Assembly: GCA_947095585.1 (NCBI GenBank)
Contig: OX352765.1
Location: forward strand, 87,690,965 to 87,754,964
Source of the DNA: Nephrocerus scutellatus
Taxonomy: Eukaryota; Arthropoda; Insecta; Diptera; Pipunculidae
Direction: 5' to 3'
Length of the DNA: 64,000 nt
How positions within the stretch are numbered: the stretch's first letter is position 1; each line of letters starts with the position of its first letter. The translations under genes were made by a program, and so were the position numbers. Positions 11,758 to 21,426 of the stretch are shown one piece after another. The notes below the pieces were generated by a model. The model made no database searches and was not told the DNA's origin. It saw only the letters and a program-made list of their open reading frames with translations.

Positions 11758-13515
11758 ACATTAGACTCTCCTTTCTTCCATGGTTAGTGGCAATTTTCAC
11801 AGGGTGCATAAAGCTGACATACATTCCTAGGGCTTGGAAGGAAGTCAAGGTAGTTTTTATACCGAAGGCGGGGAAAAGCTCATATGGCTACCCAAATGAC
11901 CTGAAGCCTTCAACTCTACCATCCTTTCTTCTGAAAACTCTGACAATACTGATAGATGTTCACTTAAGGGCTATTGTAAAACCTAGCAGTTGGGCAAAGT
12001 CCCAACATGCTTACTGCTAGGGGAAGTCTGTGGACACCTTAACCTTAACCACCTTAGTAAGCACAATTGAGAAATCAATATACTCCTAGGAGTATACACT
12101 TGTAGCATTCTTGGACATCGAGGGTGCATTCAATAATGTTCAAATAGAGGCAATCTGTAAAGGACTGTAAGACCTAGATGTGGTTTACCCTATAAGCAGA
12201 CTAATTTATAATATGCTTCTAGGCAGTATTATTAGTGCGGAGTTGGGGGGTTCCATCTTAAAGAGGCAGGCAGTTAGAGGAACACAGCAAGTAGGTGTAT
12301 TATCCCCTCTCCTCTGGAATATAGTAAGCGAATTACTGTTGAAACTGAGAGGAGAGGGTATAAAAGTGGTAGCGTATGCTGATGATGTAGCGATAGCTGT
12401 CTCAGCTACGCGACTGTTAGCTGTCAATTACTGGAATCGTCTTCAAAAAGGGCACTTCACCATAACTAAATCGCAAAAGCAAGAGCTGACGAAACTTGAT
12501 TACATAACACCAGTGTTATGCTTTCAAAAAGGTTTTCGGACAACAATACCCTCCAGAGAAGACTGGAAGAGTGGATCCGTAACCGATAATGAAACAATAC
12601 AGTTTTTCACGGATGGCTCTAAGCTAGACGGTAAGGTAGTAGCAGGAATCTTATATGACAAGCTAAAAGTAAGCATCTCTGTCCGTCTACCTGATCGCTG
12701 CAGCGTATACCAGGCTGAGGTGATAGCGATTGAAGAGGTTATGAGTTGGCTGAAGCATAATGTACTATCTTGTGGACAGTCAGGCTGCCGTAAAATCGTT
12801 GGAGGCAGTCTCGCTGAAATCTAAAGTGACGTTGAGCTGACACTTCTCTCTTAACGAGATGAGTGAGCAGTTCAATATAAGGATCATTTGTCCCGGGCCA
12901 CACAGATGTTAAGGGGAAATGCAGGGCGAACGAGTTAGATAGACGTGGTACGACTCTCCAGCTACTACCGGAAAGGGCAGAGGTAGGGAGTCCTATCGCG
13001 GCATTGAAACTTGAGCTTCGGAATGAGGCAGAAGCAATAACAAATGAACCGTGGGAAAACACCGGCACTTGTAATATTTCAAGACAGTTCTGCCCGAAGC
13101 TGGACTTGAAGCGCTCAACTGCGCTTATTTCCATGCAAAGATGTGAATTAAGAGTGTTAAGGTTGTAGTGATAATGAGAGGACACTGACTTCTAGGGAAA
13201 CACGCGAGAAGGATGGGTACCGAATATAATGAATTCTGCAGAAGCTGCATGGACGAGGGGAAGGAGCAGACCATAGAACATTTTCTCTGCTTATGTCCTG
13301 CACTAATGCACAGAAGGCACAAACACTTAGGTAAGCGGTTAATGAATAACCTATCAGATCTCGAAAACTGCAAAGTGCGAGATATACTTCGATTCATTAA
13401 GAGCTCTAAAAGGGGAAAGGTGAAAAGGGGAAAGGTATATACCGCGAATGTTCTAAGTGAGCATAAGCTGCCACCGCAACCTAACCTAACCGAACCTAGA
13501 CTCTCCTTGCCTAAC
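11758..13515 (+). mobile_element. Loa-like non-LTR retrotransposon (family G): RT, RNase H and knuckle, 5'-truncated
   Basis: Plus-strand order: YIPRAWKEVKVVFIPKAGKS (11820-11880), a frayed RPISL block (DLKPSTLPSFLLKTL), AKSQHAYC then a stop, LVAFLDIEGAFNNVQIEAI (motif A, ~12103-12155), RGTQQVGVLSPLLWNIV (GTPQGGVLSP with Pro and Gly changed, ~12270-12325), VVAYADDVAIAVSA (YADD intact, ~12367-12410). Most of the thumb is then deleted, and RNase H begins: IQFFTDGSKLDGKVVAGILY (12600), YQAEVIAIEE, and, in a shifted frame, PGHTDVKGN and ANELDRRGTT. The end is SRQFCPKLDLKRS, then CRSCMDEGKEQTIEHFLCLC (13237-13296) and LRFIKSS. The 214-residue frame 12180-12824 fuses RT palm to RNase H. The 3' UTR contains CCTAACCTAACC. 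Several stops make it non-functional. Confidence 0.9.
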
Positions 13516-14003
13516 CTTTGAATACATTGCCTAGAGTGAAAAGGATTTGTTTCGATTAACATACTTCGGCTTAAAAGCATTTAGAATTTCCATCACAGTG
13601 TCGATCCCGAATTAATCTCTATTAAATTTACATTTTGAAATGGATTCATCCATTTTTCTTAATTTTCTCTGACCACAATGCAGATGAGTATTTCGATTTA
13701 GTTCAGAAATTTGACGCTCCATTCGCCGCAGACGAAACAATAGCGCCCATCCTCATGTAGCCTATTCTATCTTCTATCCATCACAAATTGTTACGGGAAT
13801 AATATCGATGATTGATTTTTTGATTGATACATCCATTGTTTCGCGCCAGGCTCTGCCATTGCCATCATCTTCGATGCGCCATCACCATCGCATCACGCAA
13901 CAAAATTGCACACTGATGGGATGAGCAATTTTTTCAGCTCCAAAAGTTGAAGTGTCAATCTATTTCGTATTTCGATTATTTTTACTTTCGTTCTAGCGAA
14001 TAC

Positions 14004-14024
14004 GTTGTTGTTGTTGTTGTTGTT
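14004..14024 (+). repeat. (GTT)7 microsatellite
   Basis: Seven perfect GTT units. Confidence 0.95.
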
Positions 14025-14367
14025 ATTGTACGCTTTCGTCGTCGACTTTATCTCCTTCAACGTATAGCAGCCATTAGTTTCGTCATCGAGCATCATCCAG
14101 CGTTGTCATCGCTCGTCTTGTCGTGTGCTCATCATTAGAAATCATTTTTCATTTGATTTTCTGACTATCAAGTCATCGGCGTCCATCGTCGTTGCCATCG
14201 TCTGTCGTTCCTCCTGCCTGCCGACTCGTTGAACTCATGAGGTCCTTACGAGAAGTAAGGACAGGCGGAAGATAACGAGAATTGAAAGGATTTACGGGAG
14301 GCGGTGGGAGGCAATAACTGAAAATGGATTTTTTTGTTTGCAAAGCACATAGACGACGATGGTTCAT

Positions 14368-14369
14368 TG

Positions 14370-14403
<34 letters not shown>

Positions 14404-14404
14404 A
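14368..14404 (+). repeat. (GTT)12 microsatellite
   Basis: About twelve perfect GTT units; they explain a poly-leucine open frame here. Confidence 0.95.
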
Positions 14405-14724
14405 TTACTTTCTGGTTTCCTTATCGAAATGGTAAGTAATTATAGTGCAATGATCGCTACAGAAATAATTTCTCATCTTCGGAATTCGTTAAGGATATTT
14501 GCATCAATAATTCAGGAAAACCTAAAGAAAGGGATCTTTATAGTCGCATTATCATCGGAATACGGAGTCAATCAATTTAAGTAGAGGTTTTCTGAGATTA
14601 TACGGAGATCTTTTATGTGCAATCATGAATGGAAAAAGGATAAAGAAAGAGATTTGGAATCAACAAAATATTCGTCATCCTTAAAACGGAGTTTTTGAAA
14701 AATTACTGAAATTGCTTCTCATAA

Positions 14725-14993
14725 TTTATAATAATGATAATAATAATAATAATATTTGGGGCGACCAACTATTCCGGTCTAGGAACACACACAAATGACC
14801 CAAATTTAATGCCTTTTCCGAAAAGTGACTTGAGAAGCTTTCCGTGACAAGTAATTACTCTCCGACGTTTGTCAAACAATCGCGAGAGGTGAGACGGTGA
14901 AAAATCTTTTTGGTGTTTCTGGGATTTGAGCCTCGAAACTTCTGCTCAGAAGTCCAACGCACTTACCACTATACCCAGGGCGTCCACATAATA
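14725..14993 (-). repeat. tRNA-derived SINE, diverged second subfamily
   Basis: Read on the minus strand it starts GGACGCCCTGGGTATAGTGG (A-box-like TATAGTGG). A B-box-like GGCTCAAATCC follows about 50 bp in, then CACCAAAAAGATTTTTCACC, GGAGAGTAATTACTTGTCACG and GAAAGCTTCTCAA as in the main SINE. It ends in (ATT)n. The tail before the microsatellite (TTCCTAGACCGGAATAGTTG then GTCGCCCC) differs from the CTTGGACCGCAACGGTC of the other copies, suggesting a separate subfamily. A candidate target duplication CATAAT flanks it weakly. Confidence 0.8.
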
Positions 14994-15375
14994 ACAAGTA
15001 TTGTATTTCGTTGTGTTGTTGCCTTTTCGATCTCCAATTCCAAAAATAGTTGCGCTGCTTAACAGCTCGAATATTTTTTCGTTGAATATTTTCCTTCAAG
15101 GCACGTAAATACAAATGGGATCGCATATTGGTCGAAGAATTTTTCGCTCGGACCGACTAATGACTTCTTTTGCCTTTTTTAGGTTCTATGTTTTAAAATT
15201 ATAGACGACTGGAATGGGAGTGCCAGGATGATTAAGGTCTAATGCAGGATCTATGAGACAATATGTAAAAAAGACATATTACCATAATTTTTGGATAATC
15301 TATTAAAGAGGAGGTTTGAAGTAAAGTTATAAGATACAACATTGATGTATGTTAAATATCGGAGATATCTCTCTC
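14994..15375. other. No confident gene; possible Jockey scrap
   Basis: No clear element. Near 15355-15410, plus strand, ISLSSDYSPVYFSLYDQ resembles the end of a Jockey-type endonuclease (SSDHSPV box). That is the wrong order relative to the endonuclease start that follows, so it may come from a second copy. Confidence 0.3.
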
Positions 15376-15399
15376 TTCCGATTACTCCCCGGTCTACTT

Positions 15400-16705
15400 C
15401 AGCCTCTATGACCAAACACATTAATAATTTATTCAATTTAACAACTACGAGACATATTGTACAAACCATCCAAACAATAATGCCAGAGGAGGCAGCGCAA
15501 TTATTGTCAAGCAGTGTATAGAACACTACCAGGAAGATAAACTATGTTCAGTGGAATTTCAAGCAACAACAATTACCTTAAGGAACAAGGAACATCCTTT
15601 ATCAATCACAGCAGTCTATAGCCCTCCAAAACATGTTATAAGTTCCGATAAATATAATGAACTGATAGTTAGACATAAAAACTTATTCATTATGGGCGGT
15701 GACTTTAACGCAAAGCACCAGGCAGGTGTTCCACAGGGAAGTATTCTGGGACCGGTTTTATATATCGTCTTCACGTATGATTTACCAATCGCATATCATT
15801 GCACGTTAGCAACTTTTGCTGACGACACAGCGATACTTGCATATGGTAGAGCTGAAAGAATACACTAAAATTGCAAGATTCAATAGTTATCAAAGTTAAC
15901 TAGACAGAAAAATGGCGAATAAAATAAAATATCTCTTAATCAATACATGTTCATTTTACCAATTAAAAGAAATAAAACACATTCCTATCACAATTTCCAG
16001 CTTATAAATCCCGTACTCAAATTCTGCAAAATACTTAGACATGACCTTAATTGCGAAACTTCGATGGAATGAACAAACATGTAAAGAAAAAAAGAGTTGA
16101 ACTAAACATTAGACTCAAAGATATGAATTGGCTTATCGGTAAGAAATCGACACTATCGATCCAAAACAAGACTCTTATTTATAATCAAAGACTGAGTTCA
16201 TACTAGTTTGGAATATGGAATATGTTATGGAATCCAACTAGGGTTGTGCTAAGTCTACCACCATCAGCATAATTCAATAATTCCAGAACAAAGTATTAAA
16301 ATGTATTGCGGATGCACCCTTGTATGTGAGAAACAACGACCTCCATCGAGACGTGGGGATAGAAATCGTATCCAACACAATCGGAAAGTATGCAGTGATT
16401 CATGAGAGAAGACTGATGCAGCACACCAACGAAGAGCCACATAGGATTATCATCCCGACTGGAATAACTCCAAGACTTAAGCCCACTAAGCCCCATGTAT
16501 TACTATTCGTTACCGATCATTAGGTTGCATATTTAGCTAAACTTAATCTTTGAATTTTATATTTATATCTTTTAATGTACAATATAATAACAAGTCAAAT
16601 GTTATCTGCCCGTTAGTTTTCTAAAACTGAACTAAATGAAATGTAGTTCAATTATTTTCTTATATTTCAAATAAAACAAAAAAAAAACAAAAAATATAAA
16701 AAAAC
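15400..16705 (+). mobile_element. Jockey-clade non-LTR retrotransposon with endonuclease fused to RT by deletion
   Basis: Plus-strand order: YCTNHPNNNARGGSAIIVKQ (15450-15510, endonuclease), TITLRNKEHPLSITAVYSPP, IMGGDFNAKH (endonuclease catalytic GDFN, ~15690-15717), then directly AGVPQGSILGPVLYIVFTYD (RT, ~15722) and LATFADDTAILAY (catalytic FADD, ~15806). The deletion removes everything between the endonuclease core and RT motif B but keeps the frame open for 105 residues from 15551. Downstream, in broken frames: KVLKCIADAPLYVRNNDLHR (~16295-16350) and HERRLMQHTNEEPHRI, the Jockey C-terminus. It ends in an AAATAAAACAAAAAAAAAAC tail near 16700. Confidence 0.88.
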
Positions 16706-16725
16706 TTATTTTTTCTGGTACACAC

Positions 16726-16726
<1 letters not shown>

Positions 16727-16758
<32 letters not shown>
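16727..16758 (+). repeat. (TA)n microsatellite
   Basis: About 13-15 perfect TA units, directly downstream of the Jockey tail and upstream of the tandem array. Confidence 0.95.
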
Positions 16759-16761
<3 letters not shown>

Positions 16762-16879
16762 ACACGCCACACAGTCCTTTATTATTTGGTAATAATCGCC
16801 AAAATATCTGTTTTTGAGGTCGGAGCTATTTCAAAGAATTTTCTTTTTCTACGCTTCACACGCGCCACACGCAACTCGC

Positions 16880-17545
16880 GACTCGCGTCAAAAGCGGGAT
16901 ATCAAAATGAGCCCCCGACATTGAGCCGCTCACACGATTTCAGCCCTCTAGGCTGTGTTAAAGGTGGTTAAAAAGACCTCAAAAAACGAGAAAACGGCAC
17001 GATTTCAAACATGACACGTGCCATACGCGAAACGTGACACGCGTCATACGTGGAGTGGAATTTAAAAAATGCTATTTTGGACTTAGATACTCAGTAAATT
17101 TCAACTCTCTACGTCGTGTGTAAGGTGGTTAAAAAGGACATAAAAAAACGAGAAAATGGCACGATTTCAAACATCACACGTGCCATACGCTAAACGTGAC
17201 ACGCGTCACTAAATTTCAACTGTATACGTCGTGTGGAAGGTGGTTAAAAAGGACCTCGAAAAAGTCGAAACAAAATTTTTTCAACCCATCACACGCGACA
17301 CGCGTCATACTGGGAAAAATGCTATTTTGGACTTCGACACTCACAAAATTTCAGCTCTCTAGTTTGTTTGGAAGTTGGTTAAAAAGGACCTTAAAAAATC
17401 GAAAAAAAAAATTCAACTGATCACACGCTACACACGCGACACATGTCGTACTCGGAATATAAAAAAAAGAAGATATTTTGGACTTTACAAAGCTCTCTAG
17501 GTCATGTGGAAAGTGGTTAAAAAAGTGGCCCTAAAAGTGATCGAA
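16880..17545 (+). repeat. Degenerate tandem array A, about 5 units of ~115-160 bp
   Basis: The landmark GGTGGTTAAAAAGGAC recurs near 16962, 17122, 17237, 17372 (AGTTGGTTAAAAAGG) and 17509 (AAGTGGTTAAAAA). Spacings are about 160, 115, 135 and 137. Each unit also carries TTTCAACTCTCTA, a CACACGCGACACGCGTCATAC block and TGCTATTTTGGACTT. The CpG-rich ACACGCGT blocks stand out in the AT-rich surroundings. No coding potential. Short open frames (e.g. 17196-17420) are translations of the repeat. Confidence 0.85.
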
Positions 17546-18305
17546 AATACAGACAAAAATGGGTTAAGTCAAGTTAAATAAAAGTTTTTAAAAAAGACAG
17601 TTCCAAACTTTACAGAAACTATGACTGATTTAAGAAAAATGTAATTTTTATCTAGAAAAGTTTGCGTATATAGAAGACTCACGAAATACCGGATAGGAGC
17701 AAGATGATCTCAGTTACTTTCGAATCAACTGTATCAGTCTTTGGAATTACGTGTGTTACTAACTGATAGGCTCAATTTCACGTTTTTCTTCTGACAGGAA
17801 TTGGTTTGACAACAAGCGATCGAGACCTCCTCCGCTCTCTTGGTCGCGGTTACCAAAAACCACATCCCAAAATCAAAAGTGGGTCCGCACCATATTTGGC
17901 ACAGACATGGCAATTTCCTTTATAAAATTACCGCTCTGTGGTCTTCACCAGTGACCTCAGCTCGTTCGGTATGAATGCTTGAGTACAGACAAACATATCC
18001 TGGCCGCATATCCAGCTCTGGCCATGTTGTCCACCACTAGGATAGTTTTAAGGCTATACCCTATACTAATCATTATACCGATATGTTTTTGTACGACTGA
18101 GCTATTAAATACGGAGATAGTTGCTGTCCAGCTTTTCTGACTCCAGTCAACCCTAATCTTACAAGTTAGCCCACTCATCATGATGATAATCAATACAAAA
18201 ATACAACTGCTTCCCTTGCGGGTTTGAAAACAATAGTCGTGCATCGAAGCAAACTTAAATTTTGAAAAGCGTTCGAAAGCTATGTAGAATTTAAAGGACA
18301 TTTCA
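17546..18305. other. No recognisable gene
   Basis: The minus open frame 17957-18358 begins with a family E RT scrap (MEMLINFQLIKY) but then reads into 100+ residues I cannot assign to any family. Confidence 0.4.
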
Positions 18306-19310
18306 CCGACTTGAAGCCGATGATATTTAATGAGCTGAAAATTGATCAGCATTTCCATGACCTAGGAAAGAATGGATGTAAGTGTTACTGGTCGGTACGA
18401 AGAAGGAGATGACGGCTCGCCTTTTTGGGGTATGAACTTATTTTCGTATTTAGGGTATGAAATGGAAAAAGGCTGCTTTCCAACTTCTCGGGAAGAGTCT
18501 AGAAGAATAGGATGGATGGAAAAGCTTACTCAAAGCTTATGCCAGCTTGGAATAATACCTCTTATGAGCTAATTGGGAAGTACCATTTTGCCCAGCGCAT
18601 TGTGAGTGATCGTTTTAAACTCTAGCAACTGCATGAGTACGAATGTAAATCTGTCCCAGAGCGTGTTCAATACTCGAAAGTGCAGGCGGCAATCTGTAAG
18701 CGTGGTACTAGCTGAAAAATGCGTAGCAAACATATTGGCCTTGCCCATAGAGCTGACAACTGGAATGTCGTTATCAATGAGCATTGGAATCGACTTTTTG
18801 ATTCTTTTCACGAATGACCAGAAACTTTTACTACCTGTAGAATATTGTAGTATAATAATAATAATATTCGGCGTGGTAGACCGTTGCGGTCCAAGTCCTA
18901 GCTTCTCACGACCATTTGTGTTGTGCATGTACATTTTAAGACACAATTGGAAGGGACCTACAATTTAAGGCCGGATCCGAACGGCGAATAGAGAAGCTTT
19001 CCGTGACAAGTCATTACTCTCGGAAGGTTTGTCACCCATTCACGAGAGATGGGACACCGTGAAAAATACTTTTGGTGTTACTGGGATTCAAAACTACGAA
19101 CCCCTGCTCAGTAGCCATGCGATTTTCCACTGAGCCCACAACATTGTAGTCCTGCATTGACTCGTCGAAGAAGGCCATTGCAAACATTTCTGGCTCGTGT
19201 AAAACCAAAAGCATACCACTCTAATCCTAGAATCTTCTTTAGTTCGAGTCATACCATCGATATTCCTTTGGTTTGACAGACTTATTCCTAGAAGGGATAA
19301 AGTTTTTTTG
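18306..19310 (-). mobile_element. Family E (Jockey-superfamily) non-LTR retrotransposon, split by a SINE
   Basis: This minus-strand copy runs from ~19310 to 18851 and from 18842 down, with the SINE between. From 19310 it matches 47985-48100 closely (AGGAATAAGTCTGT..AAACCAAAGGAA, GACTCGA, TTCTAGGATTAGAG). Across the SINE the frame joins as RARNVCNGLLRRVNAGLQ then YSTGSKSFWSFVKRIKKSIP. It then shows PILLDSSREVGKQPFS, KKGEPSSPSSYRPVTLTSIL and MEMLINFQLIKY, the RT fingers. The endonuclease and RT palm are missing. It shares the style FP..WK...VQP.PKKGE..S with the copies at 38.8-39.8 and 47.85-48.8 kb. Confidence 0.82.
18851..19142 (-). repeat. tRNA-derived SINE with 7-bp target site duplication
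   Basis: On the minus strand it runs from a tRNA-like head (GGGCTCAGTGGAAAATCGCA, then GGGGTTCGTAGTTTTGAATCC) through CACGGTGTCCC, CCGAGAGTAATGACTTGTCA and GGATCCGGCC to CTTGGACCGCAACGGTC, ending in (ATT)n. ATTGTAG at 18844-18850 is repeated at 19143-19149, directly flanking the body. Removing the SINE and one repeat restores a continuous family E frame, which confirms the insertion. Confidence 0.92.
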
Positions 19311-19314
19311 AGAC

Positions 19315-21085
19315 CTTAAACCCAAGTTTTACTTCGTTTTATTTTCACGAGTTCGTTATCATCAATACATAAGTAATTAAAAATTTAATTGCGAAAAGCT
19401 TTCTTGTCCACGTAGTGATAGCTCGTGTGCTATTTTATACTGGGATTAAAAGATTATTTTAAAATTAGATTTAAATATAAATTCAAGTTCTTTGCAAAGT
19501 TTCCGTGTGCGTTATGTTGTAAACAATTTCGAGCAACTAAAGCAAACGATATACCAGGTACAACAGACTTCAGTATTCACCATTCCACGATGTGCAACTG
19601 AAAAGTTACCAGCCCAGCAAATCCTCTGCAAGGCACATTAAATTTCTAATTATTGCTTCCTTACCAGAAGATCTTCTGCTTCTTCTAAGTTTGCTATAGA
19701 CGCGAGTCATTTAATGAAATTCATTTCAATGAAATTTAATTCGGAATTGCAGAAGTCAGTTTTGCACAGTAGGACGAAAGTAGGAGATGTAGGATGCGCC
19801 ACTTTCATGCCAGTCAAAAGAGTTAGCACACAAAACACTTGATGAGCGGGGGAGTCAGTCTGTGGAAGCAGCGCATCCATCCAGTCTGTATCTTTATGTT
19901 ATAATGGAATATCGCTCTACTTCTTCTTTTCAAAAAGAGTTGCAAGGGCCATGACGTGTGTATTTGTTTTGATGAGACTCCTGCAAACACCGACACACAC
20001 TATGTATACCTAAGACTAAAGATCTTTTTGCCTTCGCTTCCAGGCCACTTCACACTGTATGCGTGCATATTCCGATGCACACACACACATCCTCGCTTGT
20101 AGCACTAAAGTTGAAAACCTCAAAAGAGCAAAATGGAAAATTTACTTAGCGCAAATAGAATAACTTGAGGCGAAAAGCCTATTTTATAAACATTAGCTTT
20201 TCCTTCATTATCATCGACATCATCATCATCAACATCGTGATCATTGCCAGTGACAGTGCAGTGGTGTGATGTGGACTTCTTCCATGAAGATAATCTTCTA
20301 CTTTCTCGTCCTTGTGAAGCACGGAAACTGATGCACCACGTCACAACCACTGTTTCTGGTCGTGTTGTTTAGTTTTTGAAATTCTGAAAAATAAGTGCTG
20401 TTGATATTGTATCCTGAAATATGTTTGCACCAAATGGTATCTCTCTCTTTCTCTCTGTATCTCTGTCTATCTGTCTCTATCTCTCGCATTCTCCCGAAAA
20501 CCACAAAAGTTGATTTCGTTTCAATTTCAAATTCATTAAGTTTTTGCTGCGCGCTGATGTTCTATTTAGGTTAGGCAGCCACACAGCCAATCGCACTGAA
20601 ATAGGGAATTACGTCGTCTCGAGACTCAAAAGCTGTCAACATTTTCCAATTTTCCCAGCAGCCGCAACGCCTGAAGGTTATAAAACAGAATCACATTGCC
20701 GTGCACTCCACTACAGGGCGGAAAATCCAATTGAAAATCCGATTTCAGTTTGAGTTAATTATTGTCGCGCTGGTGTAGTGTAATAGATATGAAATAACAA
20801 CTTCTAGTCTCAATTACTGAAGTGTGTGTTGTGTGTGTGGTGCTTCACTTAACCAATTTTTGGAAAACTAAAACGAAATGATTTTCATTCATCACGTTAA
20901 TCACGTTTAGAAAATAATTTGTGTTGCCCCCCTCCCCATCCATATTACGTTGAGGAAGTCATTAAATTGAGTACAAGGTCGGCTTAAAATTTTGAATTAA
21001 ATATCCAATAGGAAAAACCAAATACGAGATTAGTTGAAGCTAATAAATTTTTGAATGATTCTTAGGTAGGAGGAGACGAAATCCT
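19315..21085. other. No recognisable gene
   Basis: About 1.8 kb of AT-rich sequence with CA/GT-rich patches and a TCTC tract (20440-20487). A TATAAAA at 20680-20686 lies in a more GC-balanced stretch, but nothing else supports a promoter. Open frames show no domain. Confidence 0.4.
20440..20487 (+). repeat. Imperfect (TCTC/TCTG)n microsatellite
   Basis: TCTCTCTCTTTCTCTCTGTA followed by CTCTGTCTATCTGTCTC. Confidence 0.9.
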
Positions 21086-21122
21086 TAATTAGTGCGTCAT
21101 TTTGATTCCACTAATACCGAAC

Positions 21123-21426
21123 GTGGGCGCCGTGGCACAGTGGAAAAGCGCGTGGCTACTGTGCAGGGGTTCCTGGTTCGAATTGGAATAATACCAAAAA
21201 AAGTATTTTTCACGTTGTACCAGCTCTCGCGAATGGGTTACAAACGTTCCGAGAGTAATAACTTGTCACGAAAAGCTTCTCAATTCGCTGTTCGCATCCG
21301 GCCTTAAATTGTAGGTCCCTTCCATTTGTGTCCAAAAATATTCATGCACAACACAAATGGTCATGAGAAGCTATGCCTTGGACCGCAACGGTCTGTCGCG
21401 CCGAATATTATTATTATTGATATGAT
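21123..21426 (+). repeat. Full-length tRNA-derived SINE with 8-bp target site duplication
   Basis: Best copy, ~304 bp. The head GTGGGCGCCGTGGCACAGTGG holds an A-box (GTGGCACAGTGG), and GGTTCGAATTGG ~40 bp later is the B-box. The body has ACAAACGTTCCGAGAGTAAT, AACTTGTCACG, AAGCTTCTCAATTCG, GCATCCGGCC and CCATTTGTGTC. The 3' end is GCCTTGGACCGCAACGGTC, CGCGCCGAATATT, then (ATT)4. TACCGAAC at 21115-21122 repeats at 21427-21434. It lies inside an RTE copy. SINEs of this type are transcribed by Pol III and mobilised by a partner LINE; the partner is not identified here. It does not fold as a functional tRNA gene in the 3' half. Confidence 0.95.

Larger units (their letters stand above)
13516..14724. 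other. No recognisable gene
   Basis: No supported coding region. It carries two GTT tracts and CATCATCG/GTCGTCG-rich stretches that create spurious low-complexity open frames. Confidence 0.5.

Noticed and set aside
13473..13495. CCTAACCTAACC resembling the insect TTAGG telomere repeat
   Set aside because: Only two units, lying in the 3' UTR of a Loa-like element; flies lack this telomere repeat and the same region is seen in the window's first 300 bp without an array.
12739..13580. Two minus-strand open frames of ~150 residues
   Set aside because: They lie antisense to the RNase H and knuckle of the plus-strand Loa-like element and show no domains.
17957..18358. 133-residue minus open frame as a host gene
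   Set aside because: It starts with a family E RT scrap and the rest has no recognisable motif, no splice context and AT-driven composition.
20680..20686. TATAAAA as a promoter for a nearby gene
   Set aside because: No initiator at the right distance and no coding region downstream; such a motif is frequent in AT-rich DNA.
21123..21195. Possible tRNA gene
   Set aside because: A- and B-boxes are present, but the unit is the head of a 300-bp SINE with TSD and (ATT)n tail; the acceptor stem does not close.
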